Shown: positions 7,758 to 16,969 of the stretch, in pieces | Position numbering within the stretch: the first letter of the stretch is position 1 | Layout of the letters: each line of letters opens with the position of its first letter | Assembly: GCA_015063725.1 (NCBI GenBank) | Contig: SVTP01000015.1 | Location: forward strand, 1 to 51,231 | Source: Oscillospiraceae bacterium | GTDB lineage: Bacteria; Bacillota; Clostridia; Oscillospirales; CAG-272 | DNA length: 51,231 nucleotides | Reading direction: 5' to 3' | Made by a program: the position numbers and the translations under genes | Notes under the pieces: model-generated | Database searches by the model: none | Seen by the model: the letters and a program-made list of their open reading frames with translations, nothing else | What the model was told of the DNA's origin: nothing

Positions 7758-8923
7758 TAGATTATCAAAAGCTACTCTCCCCTACCGTCGTGGGCATCAA
7801 GCCCTCGGGCATTCGTAAATTCTTTGACATTGCCGGCACAATGGATGACGTGATCTCCCTTGGTGTTGGCGAGCCTGATTTCCCCACCCCGTGGGAGATC
7901 CGCAAGGCGGGCATCCTCTCCCTCGAGAGCGGAAAAACCCGTTATACATCCAACCGCGGCTTGGAAACGCTGCGCGAGGAGATCGGCAGATACGTAAAAA
8001 GAAAATACGGTGTCTCTTACGACGCAAAGAGTGAAATTCTGGTAACCGTTGGCGGCTCCGAGGCAATCGACGCCTGCATCCGCGCCATTGCTTCCCCCGG
8101 CGATGAAATTATCATCCCCCAACCGAGTTACGTTTGCTACGAGCCTATTGCCGCTCTGTGCGGCTGCAAGCCCGTCATTATTGAAACCAAAGCGGAAAAC
8201 GCCTTTAAGATCACTCCCGAGGAGCTGCGCGCCGCCATTACACCGCGCACAAAGGCGCTCATCCTCCCCTACCCCTGCAACCCGACGGGTGCGATTATGG
8301 AGAGAGCCGATCTTGAGGCGATCGCCGCCGTTCTGCGTGACACAAATATCCTTGTCATCTCGGACGAGATCTATGCCGAGCTGACCTTTGGTGATGCTTC
8401 GCACGTCTCGATCGCTTCGATCGACGGTATGCAAGAGCGCACCGTGCTCATCAACGGTTTTTCCAAGACCTTTTCGATGACGGGCTGGCGTCTCGGCTAC
8501 GCTTGCGGTCCTACCCCTGTGATGGAGCAGCTGACAAAGATCCACCAGTTTGCCATTATGTGCGCACCCACCACCTCGCAGTATGCCGCCGTTGAGGCAC
8601 TGCGCAACGGTGACGAAGCCGTTGCCACTATGCTTGAGGAATACGACATGCGCCGCCGTCTGATCGTGAATGGCTTTAACAAGCTCGGTCTTTCCTGCCG
8701 CGAGCCCAAGGGCGCGTTTTACGCCTTCCCCTGCATCCGCTCTACGGGAATGTCCTCTGAAGAGTTCTGCGAAAAATTGCTCTACTCCGAAAAAGTCGCC
8801 GTCGTTCCCGGTACCGCCTTTGGTGAGAGCGGCGAGGGCTTTATCCGCGCGTCCTATTGCTACTCCACCGAGCACATTCTGGAAGCGCTCCGCCGCATTG
8901 AAAAATTTTTGAATAGTTTGTAG
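7754..8923 (+). CDS. Class I/II PLP-dependent aminotransferase
   Basis: A 389-residue fold-type I aminotransferase. Recognised landmarks are the substrate-binding RxTSNRGLETLREEI segment, VTVGGSEAIDACIRA, PYPCNPTGA (N176), VISDEIYAELTFG (D204, Y207), the PLP-binding lysine K238 in NGFSKTFSMTGWRLG, and the carboxylate-binding Arg near the C-terminus (GFIRASYCYS). This is the AspC/PatA-like subgroup common next to Lrp regulators in Clostridia; the exact amino-acid substrate cannot be read from the sequence. The start is GTG, overlapping the upstream regulator's stop. Confidence 0.93.
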   Translation: MIDYQKLLSPTVVGIKPSGIRKFFDIAGTMDDVISLGVGEPDFPTPWEIRKAGILSLESGKTRYTSNRGLETLREEIGRYVKRKYGVSYDAKSEILVTVGGSEAIDACIRAIASPGDEIIIPQPSYVCYEPIAALCGCKPVIIETKAENAFKITPEELRAAITPRTKALILPYPCNPTGAIMERADLEAIAAVLRDTNILVISDEIYAELTFGDASHVSIASIDGMQERTVLINGFSKTFSMTGWRLGYACGPTPVMEQLTKIHQFAIMCAPTTSQYAAVEALRNGDEAVATMLEEYDMRRRLIVNGFNKLGLSCREPKGAFYAFPCIRSTGMSSEEFCEKLLYSEKVAVVPGTAFGESGEGFIRASYCYSTEHILEALRRIEKFLNSL

Positions 8924-8930
8924 GATTAAC

Positions 8931-9242
8931 GTGGGGGAAACTTCTTGGGAAGAAGTTTCCCCCACACCCCTTTCAAGAACTCTCGCACAAAATTATCTAA
9001 ATCAATTCGTTAGTTTACGGACAGACGGTCGACGCGCGCCATACGGCGCGCTTTTGCTTTCGCGAGCTCCCAGGGACCACCGAGACCCTGGTCGCTCAGA
9101 GAGTTGATTTGCGGTGGTTGCGGTAGGGGACGGCAGCCTCGACGTCCCGAGAAAGCGAAAGAATTTCTGCAAATAATGGCGGGCGACCTAATGGAAGGCG
9201 GCAAGCCGCCACGAGATTGCAAGCAATCTCTTCGCCCCTACA
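8931..9242 (-). repeat. Composite repeat, copy A (inverted relative to the copy at 39895)
   Basis: In minus-strand order: a module from 9242 to 9178 (TGTAGGGGCGAAGAGATTGC...), a 'gacgtcgagg' box, the structured core at about 9105-9016 (GAGCGACCAGGGTCTCGGTGGTCCCTGGGAGCTC, then GCGCGCC-GTAT-GGCGCGC, then CGACCGTCTGTCCGT), and a terminator-like hairpin at 8965-8931. The copy at 39895-40210 matches nearly throughout but points the other way. Small open frames across it are not conserved in the tmcAL-leader copy. Confidence 0.7.
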
Positions 9243-9300
9243 AGTCTCTTATCGCTCTGCATTCTGCACTTTTCTTCTCCTCTCATGAAAATCACAAAAA

Positions 9301-9632
9301 GAAACCCGTCGATTTTCTCGACGGGTTTCAACCTTGTATTGGTTTGTTTCAAGTTTAACTAAAACCTGATTTCTCTTTCGAGTGTGGCTTTTGGTCTGCG
9401 CGAACCAGCAACAATGGGGCGCCGTGGTTTGATGCAGAAGACGTGATCGGCCTATCGTCGCCGTACAGGCGTACGGCAGAGAGGTCGAGCGCGGCTAAAA
9501 AGCCACACATCATAAATGAAGAAACCCGTCGATCTTTTCGACGGGTTTCAACCTTGTATTGGTTTGTTTCAAGTTTCGCTAAAACTCGACTTGTTTTTTG
9601 AGTGTGGCTTTTGTTCTGCGCGAACCACGACG
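9301..9632 (-). terminator. Two tandem terminators in a duplicated 112-bp unit
   Basis: Hairpins GAAACCCGTCGA...TCGACGGGTTTC lie at 9301-9329 and 9521-9549, each followed on the minus strand by a T-rich run. They sit in two near-identical units, 9301-9412 and 9521-9632, with a period of 220 bases; the shared part also includes 'aaccttgtattggtttgtttcaag' and 'gagtgtggctttt'. The upstream unit directly follows the stub lipoprotein, so both can end the leftward GH31 operon. Confidence 0.7.
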
Positions 9633-9637
9633 TCCCA

Positions 9638-9916
9638 TCAGTCAAAGAAGACGTCCTCTTGGCGAGGATCACTGTCTTCGTCAGAGGGAAAGACGGGAGT
9701 TGTCTCGGCAGGCTTTTCGGGCGTGGTCACCTCGGGGGGTGTTGTGCCCGTATCCGTCGGGGTGGTTTGCTCGGGAGTGGTAGTGGTTTGATTGCTTTCG
9801 CTCGGTTGCGTATCCTTGGGATCTTCCTTATCCTGACACGCCACAAGAGACACCAACGCCATCAAAAGGCACACCGCCAACACGATGCTAATGTATTTTT
9901 TGAAATTTGCTTTCAT
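9638..9916 (-). CDS. Short lipoprotein consisting of leader and TTPE linker only
   Basis: A 92-residue product: a signal peptide, lipobox (VSLVAC, Cys ~27), then a low-complexity linker rich in Thr, Pro and Glu (TTTTPEQTTPTDTGTTPPEVTTPEKP) and an acidic end. It has no folded domain. The linker is of the same type that joins the anchor to the DUF4838 and metallo-beta-lactamase domains elsewhere in the window. AAGGAGAAGG precedes the ATG, 37 bases after the GH31 stop. It may be the remnant of a larger lipoprotein: the DNA just downstream is a tandem duplication that includes a degenerate copy of the gene's tail. It could also be a genuine small surface protein. Confidence 0.55.
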   Translation of the reverse strand: MKANFKKYISIVLAVCLLMALVSLVACQDKEDPKDTQPSESNQTTTTPEQTTPTDTGTTPPEVTTPEKPAETTPVFPSDEDSDPRQEDVFFD

Positions 9917-9952
9917 AACAATCCTTCTCCTTTTTGGGTTTTGTATCCACGC

Positions 9953-12900
9953 TTATTGCGCGTCAAGTTGATCTGCGTAAGCCAAAATCGCCTGCCAGGT
10001 TTCTCCTGCAAAAATTTCTTGCATCTGTGCGGCGTATTCGGACTCGAGATTGAGATACAGAGGAATTTGCGCGAGGTTTGCATCAACGGTAACCGTCTTG
10101 CCCTCGGATACAATGGTGTCGCCTGTGTTCAGATCAAGCCATTCACCCGCAGGCAAATAAACCGTGCGCGAAACGGTGGAGGCGTAAGCCAAAGACGTTT
10201 TGCCATCCTTCCATTTGGTTCTGCAACCCAAAATGGGAGCAACCAAAAGTGCATCGCCGTACATAAATTGATCATCAACGTCGGCTACGTTAGCATCGTT
10301 TTGATACTCGAGGATCATATGACGGATCATCGGCATGCCCGTTTCGCAAGCGATTTTGGACATTTCTTGCAGGTAGTCTGCAAGCTCCTCATGCAAGGAT
10401 GCGTAAAGTGCCGCAATCGTTTGCGCTTCCTCGGTCATGTGATAAACGTGACGAACGTATCCGTGCGTTTGGATCATGTTGCCAAAGGTGGTAAACTGCA
10501 GGGCGCGCACAAAGATCTCGGATTCATACTCTTCAGCTGCTCGCTGGTCTTTGAGGTAAAGAACACCCGGTGCATCAGAGATCGGTTGCAGCTGTCCGCC
10601 ATAGTAGTGGTAGGCGCTTCCGGAATATGCGTATCCTGCCATATCGTAGGTCATAAAGGGGATACCGGAAATGCCCGAGTTGATCACAGCTGCCAGCTGT
10701 GTGGAGAGGTTGCGGAAGGTACGGGATTGGTCTCCTGCCCACAGGTAGGGATTGCGTTGCGCGCCAATGCCGCCGCCGCGAGTGATGAGAACAAAGCCTG
10801 TGTCGTCATCTCTCTGCGCTGCCTTTTCTTCCATTGCCTTGTAGAACATGGAGACAAAGTAAGAGGGATATGCATGGTGGATCTCTGTGTTCTCAAACAT
10901 GGAGGGATCGTGCCAGTTGTATTCCAAATACCCTGTCTTTTTCTCTCCGTGGATGTAGATCTCTTCGTAATAGCCTTGATTGGGTACAGATTCACAGAAG
11001 TCGATCTTAATACCGTCAATACCAAGCTTCATCATCTCTTCCCAAACGGTGTCCACATACCACTTCATTGCATCGGGATTGGTAATATCCAGATAAACCT
11101 GAGAACCGGTGCTTGTGGTATCGGGATTGTCTGTTCTGTCACTCTTGGGAATATTGGTCACGTTTTGGGCAATCAGCTCGTCGGTTTTTTCACCGGTGGC
11201 AGCATCGTATCCCCAAAGATTGATGGAAAGCTTATACTCACTCTTGTAGTTTTTGCCCATGTCACTGCCGGTAACGTAACCCAAAGAGGTATATACCAAC
11301 GTTTTGATGTTTTTGCTATCCAAGTAATCAACGTAATTTTTGAGGTTTACCCATTGTGTTGTATTGGTTGCCATGTTATACCACTGGGCACCTTCCAGAA
11401 TAACACCGGTAGGTCTCATGCCCGCTTCGATCAGGCTTTCTACAATGTAGATGGTTCCTGCACCGCCGGGACCGCCGCGCGTACCGACACGCATAAAATA
11501 GGATTCGCCCTTGATGCCGTTGTAGTTAAAGTCCTCGGTCTCATCTTCGATGACGTAGTGGTAATAGGTGCCGCCGGAGGTTACGGATTTTTTGTGACAA
11601 AGTGCATTGGGGTTCTCTGCCACAGTTACCTTGGTCGGGTCATCGTAATAACATTCCTCTTTGTTGGGAAGATCTGCGTAACTGTTATAGATAACACCTT
11701 TTTGTGTTTCGCTCACAAAATATCTTTCGCCTTTTATGCCGTTGTTGTTTGAGTCTATCGCAACACCGTTTGAATTTTTTTCTATGATATAGGTGTAATA
11801 AGTGGTTTTGCCGTCTTTGCTTTGAATAACCGCGTAGTTAGCAAGCTTTTCTGTTGCTTCGGCAGTCAAAGGAAGGTGGGGGGTATAGGAAAAACCTTCG
11901 GGGTTGGGAAGCTCCTCGAACCAAAAAACGCCGTCGGAGTTGCCGCTGGTACCCGTAAGACTGTTGAAATCGGGGGCGTAACGGCAAACAAGATAGCCCT
12001 GTGCCCACTCCTCGGGGAGAGATGCATGACCTGTCAGGTCGGTATATGCCTGTAGCACATCTGCGATGTTGCCTGTGGCATAGAAGTAACAGTCAAGGAT
12101 CTCGGTGTCAACGGTCAGCGCCCAGCTGCCCGCTCTTCCCTTTTGGGGGAACGTCATGGTCATAGGATCGTATTTGTTGACAAAGATACCGCCGCCGCGA
12201 GAGGTGCTGAAAAGCGGAATGGCAACGTAAGTACCCGATGCGTCGTAAGCATCAGAGATGTAAAGGCTGACATCCTGTCCTCTTCTGTTGGAGTCTCCAA
12301 AGCTTTCGCCGCCACCGTAAACGGCATCGGTTGCATTCATTTTACCCGTCAGGATGATCTCATTCTTTCGAGAAATCATCATGGTGCTAACATTGAAAAG
12401 TGATTCGTCTTTGGCGTTGTAAAAATCAATACTCAAGCTATTGCAAGCAATCGATACGGTCGAGTCTGTTCCCTCTGCGGCAATCATAATATTGCTTGTG
12501 GGCTCATCCTCGGTATACGTAATGGTAAGAGGAATTTCAACATCGTAGAATCCCTCATCCATATACATGGCAAGTGATTGACCTGCGCCGATATCTTTAA
12601 AATGGTTGTAGTCCTTGGTGTTTGTTTGCAATCTCCAGCCGTTGGCACCGTTATAGGTAATACGGTTGTAAAGGGTATGGCCGTATTGGTTAACGTAGGT
12701 GAAGTAAGCCTGACTGCGCGTGTAGCGGAAATCGGTAACGGAGGTGTTGCCAACGTTCACGGTTTGAAGCTTGGTGTTTGCAAGATCCTCGATCATGGCA
12801 CGCTCATCGTCGGTCCAAGTATCCTTGATCAGTTCTGCCTCGGCAACCTCTGCAAGATTTGCAGCATACTTTTCAACCAGAGCCATGTCGGCGTTATCGT

Positions 12901-13456
12901 AACTGTAAACAGTAAACTTCTTGCCGCCGATCAAAGAGAGCTGAACATAACCGATGGCGGCAAAATCGCGCGTGCGGTTCTCAAGCTTAATGTTCATGAT
13001 AGAAGCCACAAATTGCTCGTCATACCCCTCGGCAAGCGTCTTTTCACCGTCATAGAAGATCTCGGTGTTGGACTTGATATCCAGATAAGCAGTTTTGCGG
13101 TCGAGCAGATCAAGTGCCTCGGTGCTGAATTCGCCCGCCTCTTTGACATAATCGACAGGGGCGATCAGGGTACCCAGAGAAATCACCTTGATTCCCCTCT
13201 TTTTGCAGAACGCCTTGAGCGCTGCATATTTTTCGAGATTGATGTTTGTGGCAAAGCGGATGCCGCCGCTGTTTTCGAGATTGACGGTTGCAAACTCGCT
13301 GGGCGCGATCAGATCCTCTGTCAGCTCGGGATCCATATTACCGATGCTTCCGCTGATGGTTGCCGCCAGCACAGGACCTGCCGCAGCGCTCAACATAGGG
13401 ATGAGCATAGCAACCGTTAAAAGCCACACAAGCGTTCTTTTAAAAGTTTTCTTCAT
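9953..13456 (-). CDS. Secreted GH31 alpha-glycosidase with accessory N-terminal domain
   Basis: A 1167-residue exported enzyme. Residues 1-32 are a signal peptide (AAAGPVLAA cleavage region). Residues ~60-205 form a domain seen on many Clostridia surface proteins (GIRFATNI, SLGTLIAPVDYV, FVASIMNIKLENRTRDFAAIGYV); its function is not known to me. The GH31 catalytic part follows from about 300: GGGESFGD, then the nucleophile Asp819 in GIDGIKIDF, and the likely acid/base Asp909 in LWAGDQSRTFRNL, followed by SGIPFMTYDMAGY. An insertion at ~540-655 carries two DxNxNGIKGE segments (569-577, 642-651) that look like calcium-binding loops. GH31 enzymes cleave alpha-glucosides, alpha-xylosides or related linkages; the substrate is undetermined. 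It lies 52 bases behind the acyltransferase gene. Confidence 0.88.
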   Translation of the reverse strand: MKKTFKRTLVWLLTVAMLIPMLSAAAGPVLAATISGSIGNMDPELTEDLIAPSEFATVNLENSGGIRFATNINLEKYAALKAFCKKRGIKVISLGTLIAPVDYVKEAGEFSTEALDLLDRKTAYLDIKSNTEIFYDGEKTLAEGYDEQFVASIMNIKLENRTRDFAAIGYVQLSLIGGKKFTVYSYDNADMALVEKYAANLAEVAEAELIKDTWTDDERAMIEDLANTKLQTVNVGNTSVTDFRYTRSQAYFTYVNQYGHTLYNRITYNGANGWRLQTNTKDYNHFKDIGAGQSLAMYMDEGFYDVEIPLTITYTEDEPTSNIMIAAEGTDSTVSIACNSLSIDFYNAKDESLFNVSTMMISRKNEIILTGKMNATDAVYGGGESFGDSNRRGQDVSLYISDAYDASGTYVAIPLFSTSRGGGIFVNKYDPMTMTFPQKGRAGSWALTVDTEILDCYFYATGNIADVLQAYTDLTGHASLPEEWAQGYLVCRYAPDFNSLTGTSGNSDGVFWFEELPNPEGFSYTPHLPLTAEATEKLANYAVIQSKDGKTTYYTYIIEKNSNGVAIDSNNNGIKGERYFVSETQKGVIYNSYADLPNKEECYYDDPTKVTVAENPNALCHKKSVTSGGTYYHYVIEDETEDFNYNGIKGESYFMRVGTRGGPGGAGTIYIVESLIEAGMRPTGVILEGAQWYNMATNTTQWVNLKNYVDYLDSKNIKTLVYTSLGYVTGSDMGKNYKSEYKLSINLWGYDAATGEKTDELIAQNVTNIPKSDRTDNPDTTSTGSQVYLDITNPDAMKWYVDTVWEEMMKLGIDGIKIDFCESVPNQGYYEEIYIHGEKKTGYLEYNWHDPSMFENTEIHHAYPSYFVSMFYKAMEEKAAQRDDDTGFVLITRGGGIGAQRNPYLWAGDQSRTFRNLSTQLAAVINSGISGIPFMTYDMAGYAYSGSAYHYYGGQLQPISDAPGVLYLKDQRAAEEYESEIFVRALQFTTFGNMIQTHGYVRHVYHMTEEAQTIAALYASLHEELADYLQEMSKIACETGMPMIRHMILEYQNDANVADVDDQFMYGDALLVAPILGCRTKWKDGKTSLAYASTVSRTVYLPAGEWLDLNTGDTIVSEGKTVTVDANLAQIPLYLNLESEYAAQMQEIFAGETWQAILAYADQLDAQ

Positions 13457-13508
13457 AACAAGCCTCCAAAAAATGAAAATTGTGAGCCCGATATCCTCGG
13501 GTGAAACC

Positions 13509-14783
13509 TTATTGCTTTCTGCGCGACTCGGGAACGCTGAGCTTGAACAGCTCCTCGGTTGCGAGTCTTGCCTTGGCTACAGGCGTATTTCCTTTGATGA
13601 AGCAATAATAGAGACAGTCGCGGTTGCCAATGGAAATGATATCACCGCGCTCATAAAAGTAATAGTCGGAATTAACAGTGTAGGATGCACGCGGCTTTTG
13701 TGTGTACTCCAGTTTGCCGTCACAACCTGTCAGCCAAAATCCCTCTTTGGTGTGGGAAAGATGACCGTCCCCTACCAGATAGATCGCCTTGTGGTTGACA
13801 AGCATACCGATCTCAACGTCGGCTTCGAGTGCATAAGTGCCATCCTCAATTTCACGGCGCACGCATTCGCGCTCCCAATCAAACCAAGCAGGGATGTGTG
13901 AGATCTCGGTCTCTCCCTCGACGGCTTCCATCTCACCAAGCTCGGTCATGCGCCAGACCTTGCCGCAAGCGTGACAGGTCAAGTGCTCTCCCTCGCCGCG
14001 CATCCTTCCCTCGGCTTGGCAATGCGGACATTTGTAGAGCAAGCGCTCCAGTCCGTTTGCGCGATAAGGCTCGGTGATGCGGATGTCGTTTTCCTTTTGC
14101 CACTTGAAATGGTCAAAGGTAAAGGCTTCATCCAAAATGGCGTCGAGCTCTTCTACGCTTTTGTCACGGATCTGTTCGGGAGTGAGCAGACAGGTGACCT
14201 CGGCACTCACGGGAACCTTGCGGTTTTTGAGCTCGTTGTAAAGAGGGGTGCGCAAAAATGCACCGTCGACGTGTACCGAAAGAACCGGTACCTTGAGCAG
14301 CTTGAGCAGTCCCCCCATCTTGCGCGGCAGGATGGTTGCGCGACCGTCAAGACTGTAGCCCGCCTCGGGATACATCAGCACGCTGGTCTTTTTCCTTTTG
14401 AGCATATAGTCGATGTCGCGCACAAGCGTCAGGTCGCTGACAAACTTTTGTGTGGGAATACAACCGATCTGCCGCATGAGCCAATCTTTGCCGACAAAGC
14501 CGTCGGACGTAGCGACAATACCGTAAGCCATTGGATAAAAGATCGCCGATGCGATCTCCAGATCCAAAAAGCAGGAGTGGTTCATCAAAATCAGATAAGG
14601 TCCTTTCCCTGCTTTCTCCAAGTCTTTTTTGACAATGGAAAAATTGAGAGGGATAAGATCCTTTGCCGACAAAACGCGGATCAGGGTGCGAAAGAAAATA
14701 TTGGGACGCTTGGGCTTTTTGTGCGGGGCGCGGGGCATTGCTACGACCTCGTCGTAGCTTTTTCTCAAAAATGCTGTTTTCAT
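13509..14783 (-). CDS. PlsC-like 1-acylglycerol-3-phosphate acyltransferase with zinc ribbon
   Basis: A 424-residue protein, nearly twice the length of ordinary PlsC. Residues ~45-200 are the acyltransferase domain, with the catalytic H-x4-D motif (H69-D74 in NHSCFLD) and the glycerophosphate-binding segment YPEAGYS (138-144, in place of the usual FPEGTRS). A four-cysteine zinc ribbon follows (C252, C255, C270, C273), then a beta-rich C-terminal domain to the end. Such long acyltransferases occur in Clostridia; the acyl acceptor is not certain. It has its own promoter and is the first gene of the leftward unit that continues into GH31. Confidence 0.85.
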   Translation of the reverse strand: MKTAFLRKSYDEVVAMPRAPHKKPKRPNIFFRTLIRVLSAKDLIPLNFSIVKKDLEKAGKGPYLILMNHSCFLDLEIASAIFYPMAYGIVATSDGFVGKDWLMRQIGCIPTQKFVSDLTLVRDIDYMLKRKKTSVLMYPEAGYSLDGRATILPRKMGGLLKLLKVPVLSVHVDGAFLRTPLYNELKNRKVPVSAEVTCLLTPEQIRDKSVEELDAILDEAFTFDHFKWQKENDIRITEPYRANGLERLLYKCPHCQAEGRMRGEGEHLTCHACGKVWRMTELGEMEAVEGETEISHIPAWFDWERECVRREIEDGTYALEADVEIGMLVNHKAIYLVGDGHLSHTKEGFWLTGCDGKLEYTQKPRASYTVNSDYYFYERGDIISIGNRDCLYYCFIKGNTPVAKARLATEELFKLSVPESRRKQ

Positions 14784-14821
14784 ATGCCGACTCCCGTGAA
14801 TCTGTAAATTTTATATACATT

Positions 14822-14850
14822 AGAATACCATATTTTTCGGGATTTGTCAA
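14822..14850 (-). promoter_or_regulatory. Promoter of the acyltransferase-GH31 unit
   Basis: Minus-strand TTGACA (14850-14845), 17 bases, TATTCT (14827-14822), about 40 bases upstream of the start. Confidence 0.75.
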
Positions 14851-14955
14851 CAAAAAGTTTAGCACAAATAAACGGATGCACCGAGCCTCACACCTCATCT
14901 GCTTTGAAAAAGCGGTCACGTTCTTAACTTTTTTGTAAATAAATGTCTCTACGTA

Positions 14956-14984
14956 TTGCCTTTTTAATCTATTTCCTGTAAAAT
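14956..14984 (+). promoter_or_regulatory. Promoter of DUF4838 unit 1 (genes 1-2)
   Basis: TTGCCT (14956-14961), 17 bases, TAAAAT (14979-14984), about 45 bases before the first array gene. It is weaker than the others in the window. Confidence 0.5.
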
Positions 14985-15030
14985 GTTATAAAACCTCAAA
15001 GAGACAACCCCTAAACAAGGAGGATTTTTT

Positions 15031-16917
15031 ATGAAAAACAAACTTTCTCTGCTCTCGCTTTTGCTGGCGGTAATTATATTGCTTGCTTCTTGTAATATCA
15101 ACGTAAAGGTGGATGACGTAAATGGAGGCGATGTGAATGTAAACATCAACACCACACCGGGCAACGCCACAGAAAGCACAACGCCTGAACAGACTACACC
15201 CGAGGTGACAACTCCCCCCGAGGTAACCACTCCTCCCGAGAGTGGCGAAAATCCCCCCGCAGAACCTCAAACAACCTTGACACACGTCTCGATTGTTTTG
15301 GAGGGCAACTCTGCCGCCGAGATCACTGCAGCAAATGACCTTAAATATTATCTTTCTTTAAAAGGCGTTGACGTCGATACTCCCAATGGCTTCCCAATCA
15401 CGCTTCTCGTCAATGAAAATCTCAAGGATGATGCCTTTCGGGTAACATCTGTAATTGATGAGGACGCAGGAGATTATTCCCTTTTGATTGAAGGCGGCAA
15501 CGGTCGCGGTATACTCTACGGCGTATATCAATTCCTTGAAAAATACGCGAATGTGCGCTTTTTCACCCCCGAGTTAGAGGTTTGCGAACCGGGAGACGTC
15601 ACATTCCCCGCCGGGACACTGATCGATCACACACCCGTCCTTGCATTGCGCCAAACCGACTGGTATAACTGGATAAGCGACTCCTCCAAATATGCTTGGG
15701 CTGCAAAAAACGGCGTTAATTTGATGAGCGGCTGGAGACAATCTTGGGACGAAGAGTTTGGCGGCAGCCTGACCTATGCGCCCAGTATGTTTGTTCACAC
15801 CATCGGCAAGCTTGCCGAACTGGATTCCCCCTCCCCCACACTGATCGCTAACCCCTGTCTGACCGATGAAAATATTTATCAGACCGTACTGAAAAACGTG
15901 CGCACCGTTCTGGCACAAAACCCCGATGCAAGAATTCTGTCCGTATCTCAAAACGACAACAACAACTACTGCAAGTGCGAAAACTGTGAGGCAATTGCAG
16001 CAGAGGAAGGCAGCCCCGCAGGAACACTCCTCCGTTTTGTAAACAGAATTGCCAATGATATCGCAGCCGACTATCCCAACGTAACCATTGATACCTTGGC
16101 ATATCGATACACACAAAAGCCCCCGAAGATTACAAAGCCCGCTCCCAATGTTTGCATTCGTCTTTGCAGCATTTCCTGCCACTTTACACATCCGCTTACC
16201 AAGAGCAGCTGTTCCGTGTGCTCTGCGTTTTGCGATGCATTGAAGGGGTGGAGCGAAATTTGTGAAAACATCTACATTTGGGATTACACCACTAACTACT
16301 CCTACTATCTTGCCACCTTCCCCAACTTCCACGTCCTGCGCGAAAACATGAAGCTCTTTGCCGACCACAACGTCAAAGGCGTTTATGAGCAAGGCAACGC
16401 CTCCGGCCCCTCTGGCGAGTTTGGAGAGCTGCGCGCCTACCTCATTTCAAAGCTGTTGATGAACCCCTATATGAGCAAGAGTGAATACGATGCGCACATG
16501 GACGAATTCCTTGCCGCTTACTACGGAGACGGTTGGGAGTACATTCGCAAATATATCGATGCACATACGAGATACGCAAATCTCTCCACAGGCGGAATGG
16601 GCATTTACAACTACCCCTTTGGCGTGCTCTCCAAGGACGCTTTGAAGGGATCTGCCGACACCTTTAATTCGTGGTGGGATGCCGCCGAGGCTGCCGCCGG
16701 TGACCGCTTGGAATACGTACAGCGTTCCCGTTGGCAATTGCGCTATCTGCTGCTCTACGTTTACCCCGACAAGACTGAGGCTGAGGCATTGGTTGCAGCA
16801 GTGGAAGCCAACGGAACCAAATGGAGCGAGCGCTTCCCGAAACTTCTTTGGTACGTATATCAATATGACCTTTTGTCACAATCCCCCGACAAATGGTTTA
16901 CCGATCCCTCGAAATAA
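15031..16917 (+). CDS. DUF4838 lipoprotein, array member 1
   Basis: A 628-residue lipoprotein with lipobox LLASC (Cys21) and a TTPE linker to about residue 80. Residues ~82-200 form an N-terminal alpha/beta domain like those preceding GH20/GH67 barrels (YYLSLKG, GGNGRGILYGVYQFLEKY, RFFTPELE). The DUF4838 part follows, probably a TIM-barrel glycosidase-like domain: VHTIG (255-259), SVSQND (304-309), CKCENC (314-319), CIRLCSISC (375-383), WDYTTN (417-422), EQGN (453-456) and GEFGELRAY (462-470). A helical C-terminus carries RSRWQLRY. DUF4838 is uncharacterised; carbohydrate processing at the cell surface is inferred from the fold and neighbours. AAGGAGG precedes the ATG. Gene 2 starts 52 bases after the stop. 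Confidence 0.88.
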   Translation: MKNKLSLLSLLLAVIILLASCNINVKVDDVNGGDVNVNINTTPGNATESTTPEQTTPEVTTPPEVTTPPESGENPPAEPQTTLTHVSIVLEGNSAAEITAANDLKYYLSLKGVDVDTPNGFPITLLVNENLKDDAFRVTSVIDEDAGDYSLLIEGGNGRGILYGVYQFLEKYANVRFFTPELEVCEPGDVTFPAGTLIDHTPVLALRQTDWYNWISDSSKYAWAAKNGVNLMSGWRQSWDEEFGGSLTYAPSMFVHTIGKLAELDSPSPTLIANPCLTDENIYQTVLKNVRTVLAQNPDARILSVSQNDNNNYCKCENCEAIAAEEGSPAGTLLRFVNRIANDIAADYPNVTIDTLAYRYTQKPPKITKPAPNVCIRLCSISCHFTHPLTKSSCSVCSAFCDALKGWSEICENIYIWDYTTNYSYYLATFPNFHVLRENMKLFADHNVKGVYEQGNASGPSGEFGELRAYLISKLLMNPYMSKSEYDAHMDEFLAAYYGDGWEYIRKYIDAHTRYANLSTGGMGIYNYPFGVLSKDALKGSADTFNSWWDAAEAAAGDRLEYVQRSRWQLRYLLLYVYPDKTEAEALVAAVEANGTKWSERFPKLLWYVYQYDLLSQSPDKWFTDPSK

Positions 16918-16969
16918 CGATCCGCACCGTATCATCTGCTCCGTATAGAACAGAAAGGAACCCCACTTT

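Noticed and set aside
8931-9250. Repeat copies as insertion sequences
   Set aside because: No transposase gene, no target-site duplication and only hairpin-rich non-coding sequence is visible.
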